DNA of 7,418 nucleotides, from positions 1 to 7,418 of the forward strand of contig JAGOBT010000150.1 of assembly GCA_017999135.1 (NCBI GenBank), written 5' to 3'. Below the pieces are notes generated by a model. That model was not told the origin of the DNA. It searched no databases and saw only the letters and a program-made list of their open reading frames with translations. The first letter of the stretch is position 1; each line of letters opens with the position of its first letter. Positions 7,358 to 7,418 of the stretch are shown piece after piece. The DNA is from Burkholderiaceae bacterium (lineage in GTDB: Bacteria > Pseudomonadota > Gammaproteobacteria > Burkholderiales > Burkholderiaceae_C). The translations under genes and the position numbers were made by a program.

Positions 7358-7418
7358 CGACGAACCCCGTGATGGCGCCGGGCGGCCTGGCCATGCGGCA
7401 AGGGCGGTCGCCCACCCC

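Noticed and set aside
7369..7418. Possible start of another gene (GTG 7369 / ATG 7372, open to the window end)
   Set aside because: Only about 16 codons are visible, no ribosome site precedes them and the residues (MAPGGLAMRQGRSPT) are not recognisable.

Overview
The window is high-GC DNA with dense genes, little intergenic space and protein families typical of Betaproteobacteria. The RhlE-type helicase tail and the polysaccharide genes suggest the order Burkholderiales, perhaps the Leptothrix/Rubrivivax/Sphaerotilus side. That placement is inference from protein style, not from a database search.

The left part (1-2161) looks like core genome. It holds the 3' end of an RsmI-like SAM-dependent methyltransferase (plus strand), which runs head-on into a full-length DEAD-box RNA helicase of the RhlE type (minus strand). 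From about 2230 onward the content becomes surface polysaccharide. There is a complete dTDP-4-dehydrorhamnose 3,5-epimerase (rfbC/rmlC, plus), then a convergent membrane glycosyltransferase of the WecA/MraY family (minus). Divergent from that gene is a plus-strand unit of an SLBB-repeat outer-membrane export protein (Wza-like) followed 13 bases later by a Wzz-type chain-length determinant that continues to near the window end.

A coherent reading is the edge of a Wzx/Wzy-type exopolysaccharide or capsule locus. The WecA-like enzyme would load the first sugar phosphate onto undecaprenyl phosphate, RfbC would supply the dTDP-L-rhamnose branch, the Wzz-like protein would set chain length, and the SLBB protein would form the export conduit. 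No flippase, polymerase, tyrosine kinase or other rml genes are present here; they would have to lie to the right or elsewhere.

The most interesting stretch is the 148-base divergent region at 4011-4158. It carries two back-to-back TAGAAT -10 elements. The leftward one has a reasonable -35 and sits so close to the glycosyltransferase ATG that its mRNA would be leaderless. An inverted repeat lies at the presumed rightward start site. An unannotated 28-codon ORF ends in an ATGA overlap with the export-protein start codon, which itself lacks a good Shine-Dalgarno sequence. I see no wholly new multi-gene system, tRNA, rRNA, CRISPR array or insertion sequence.
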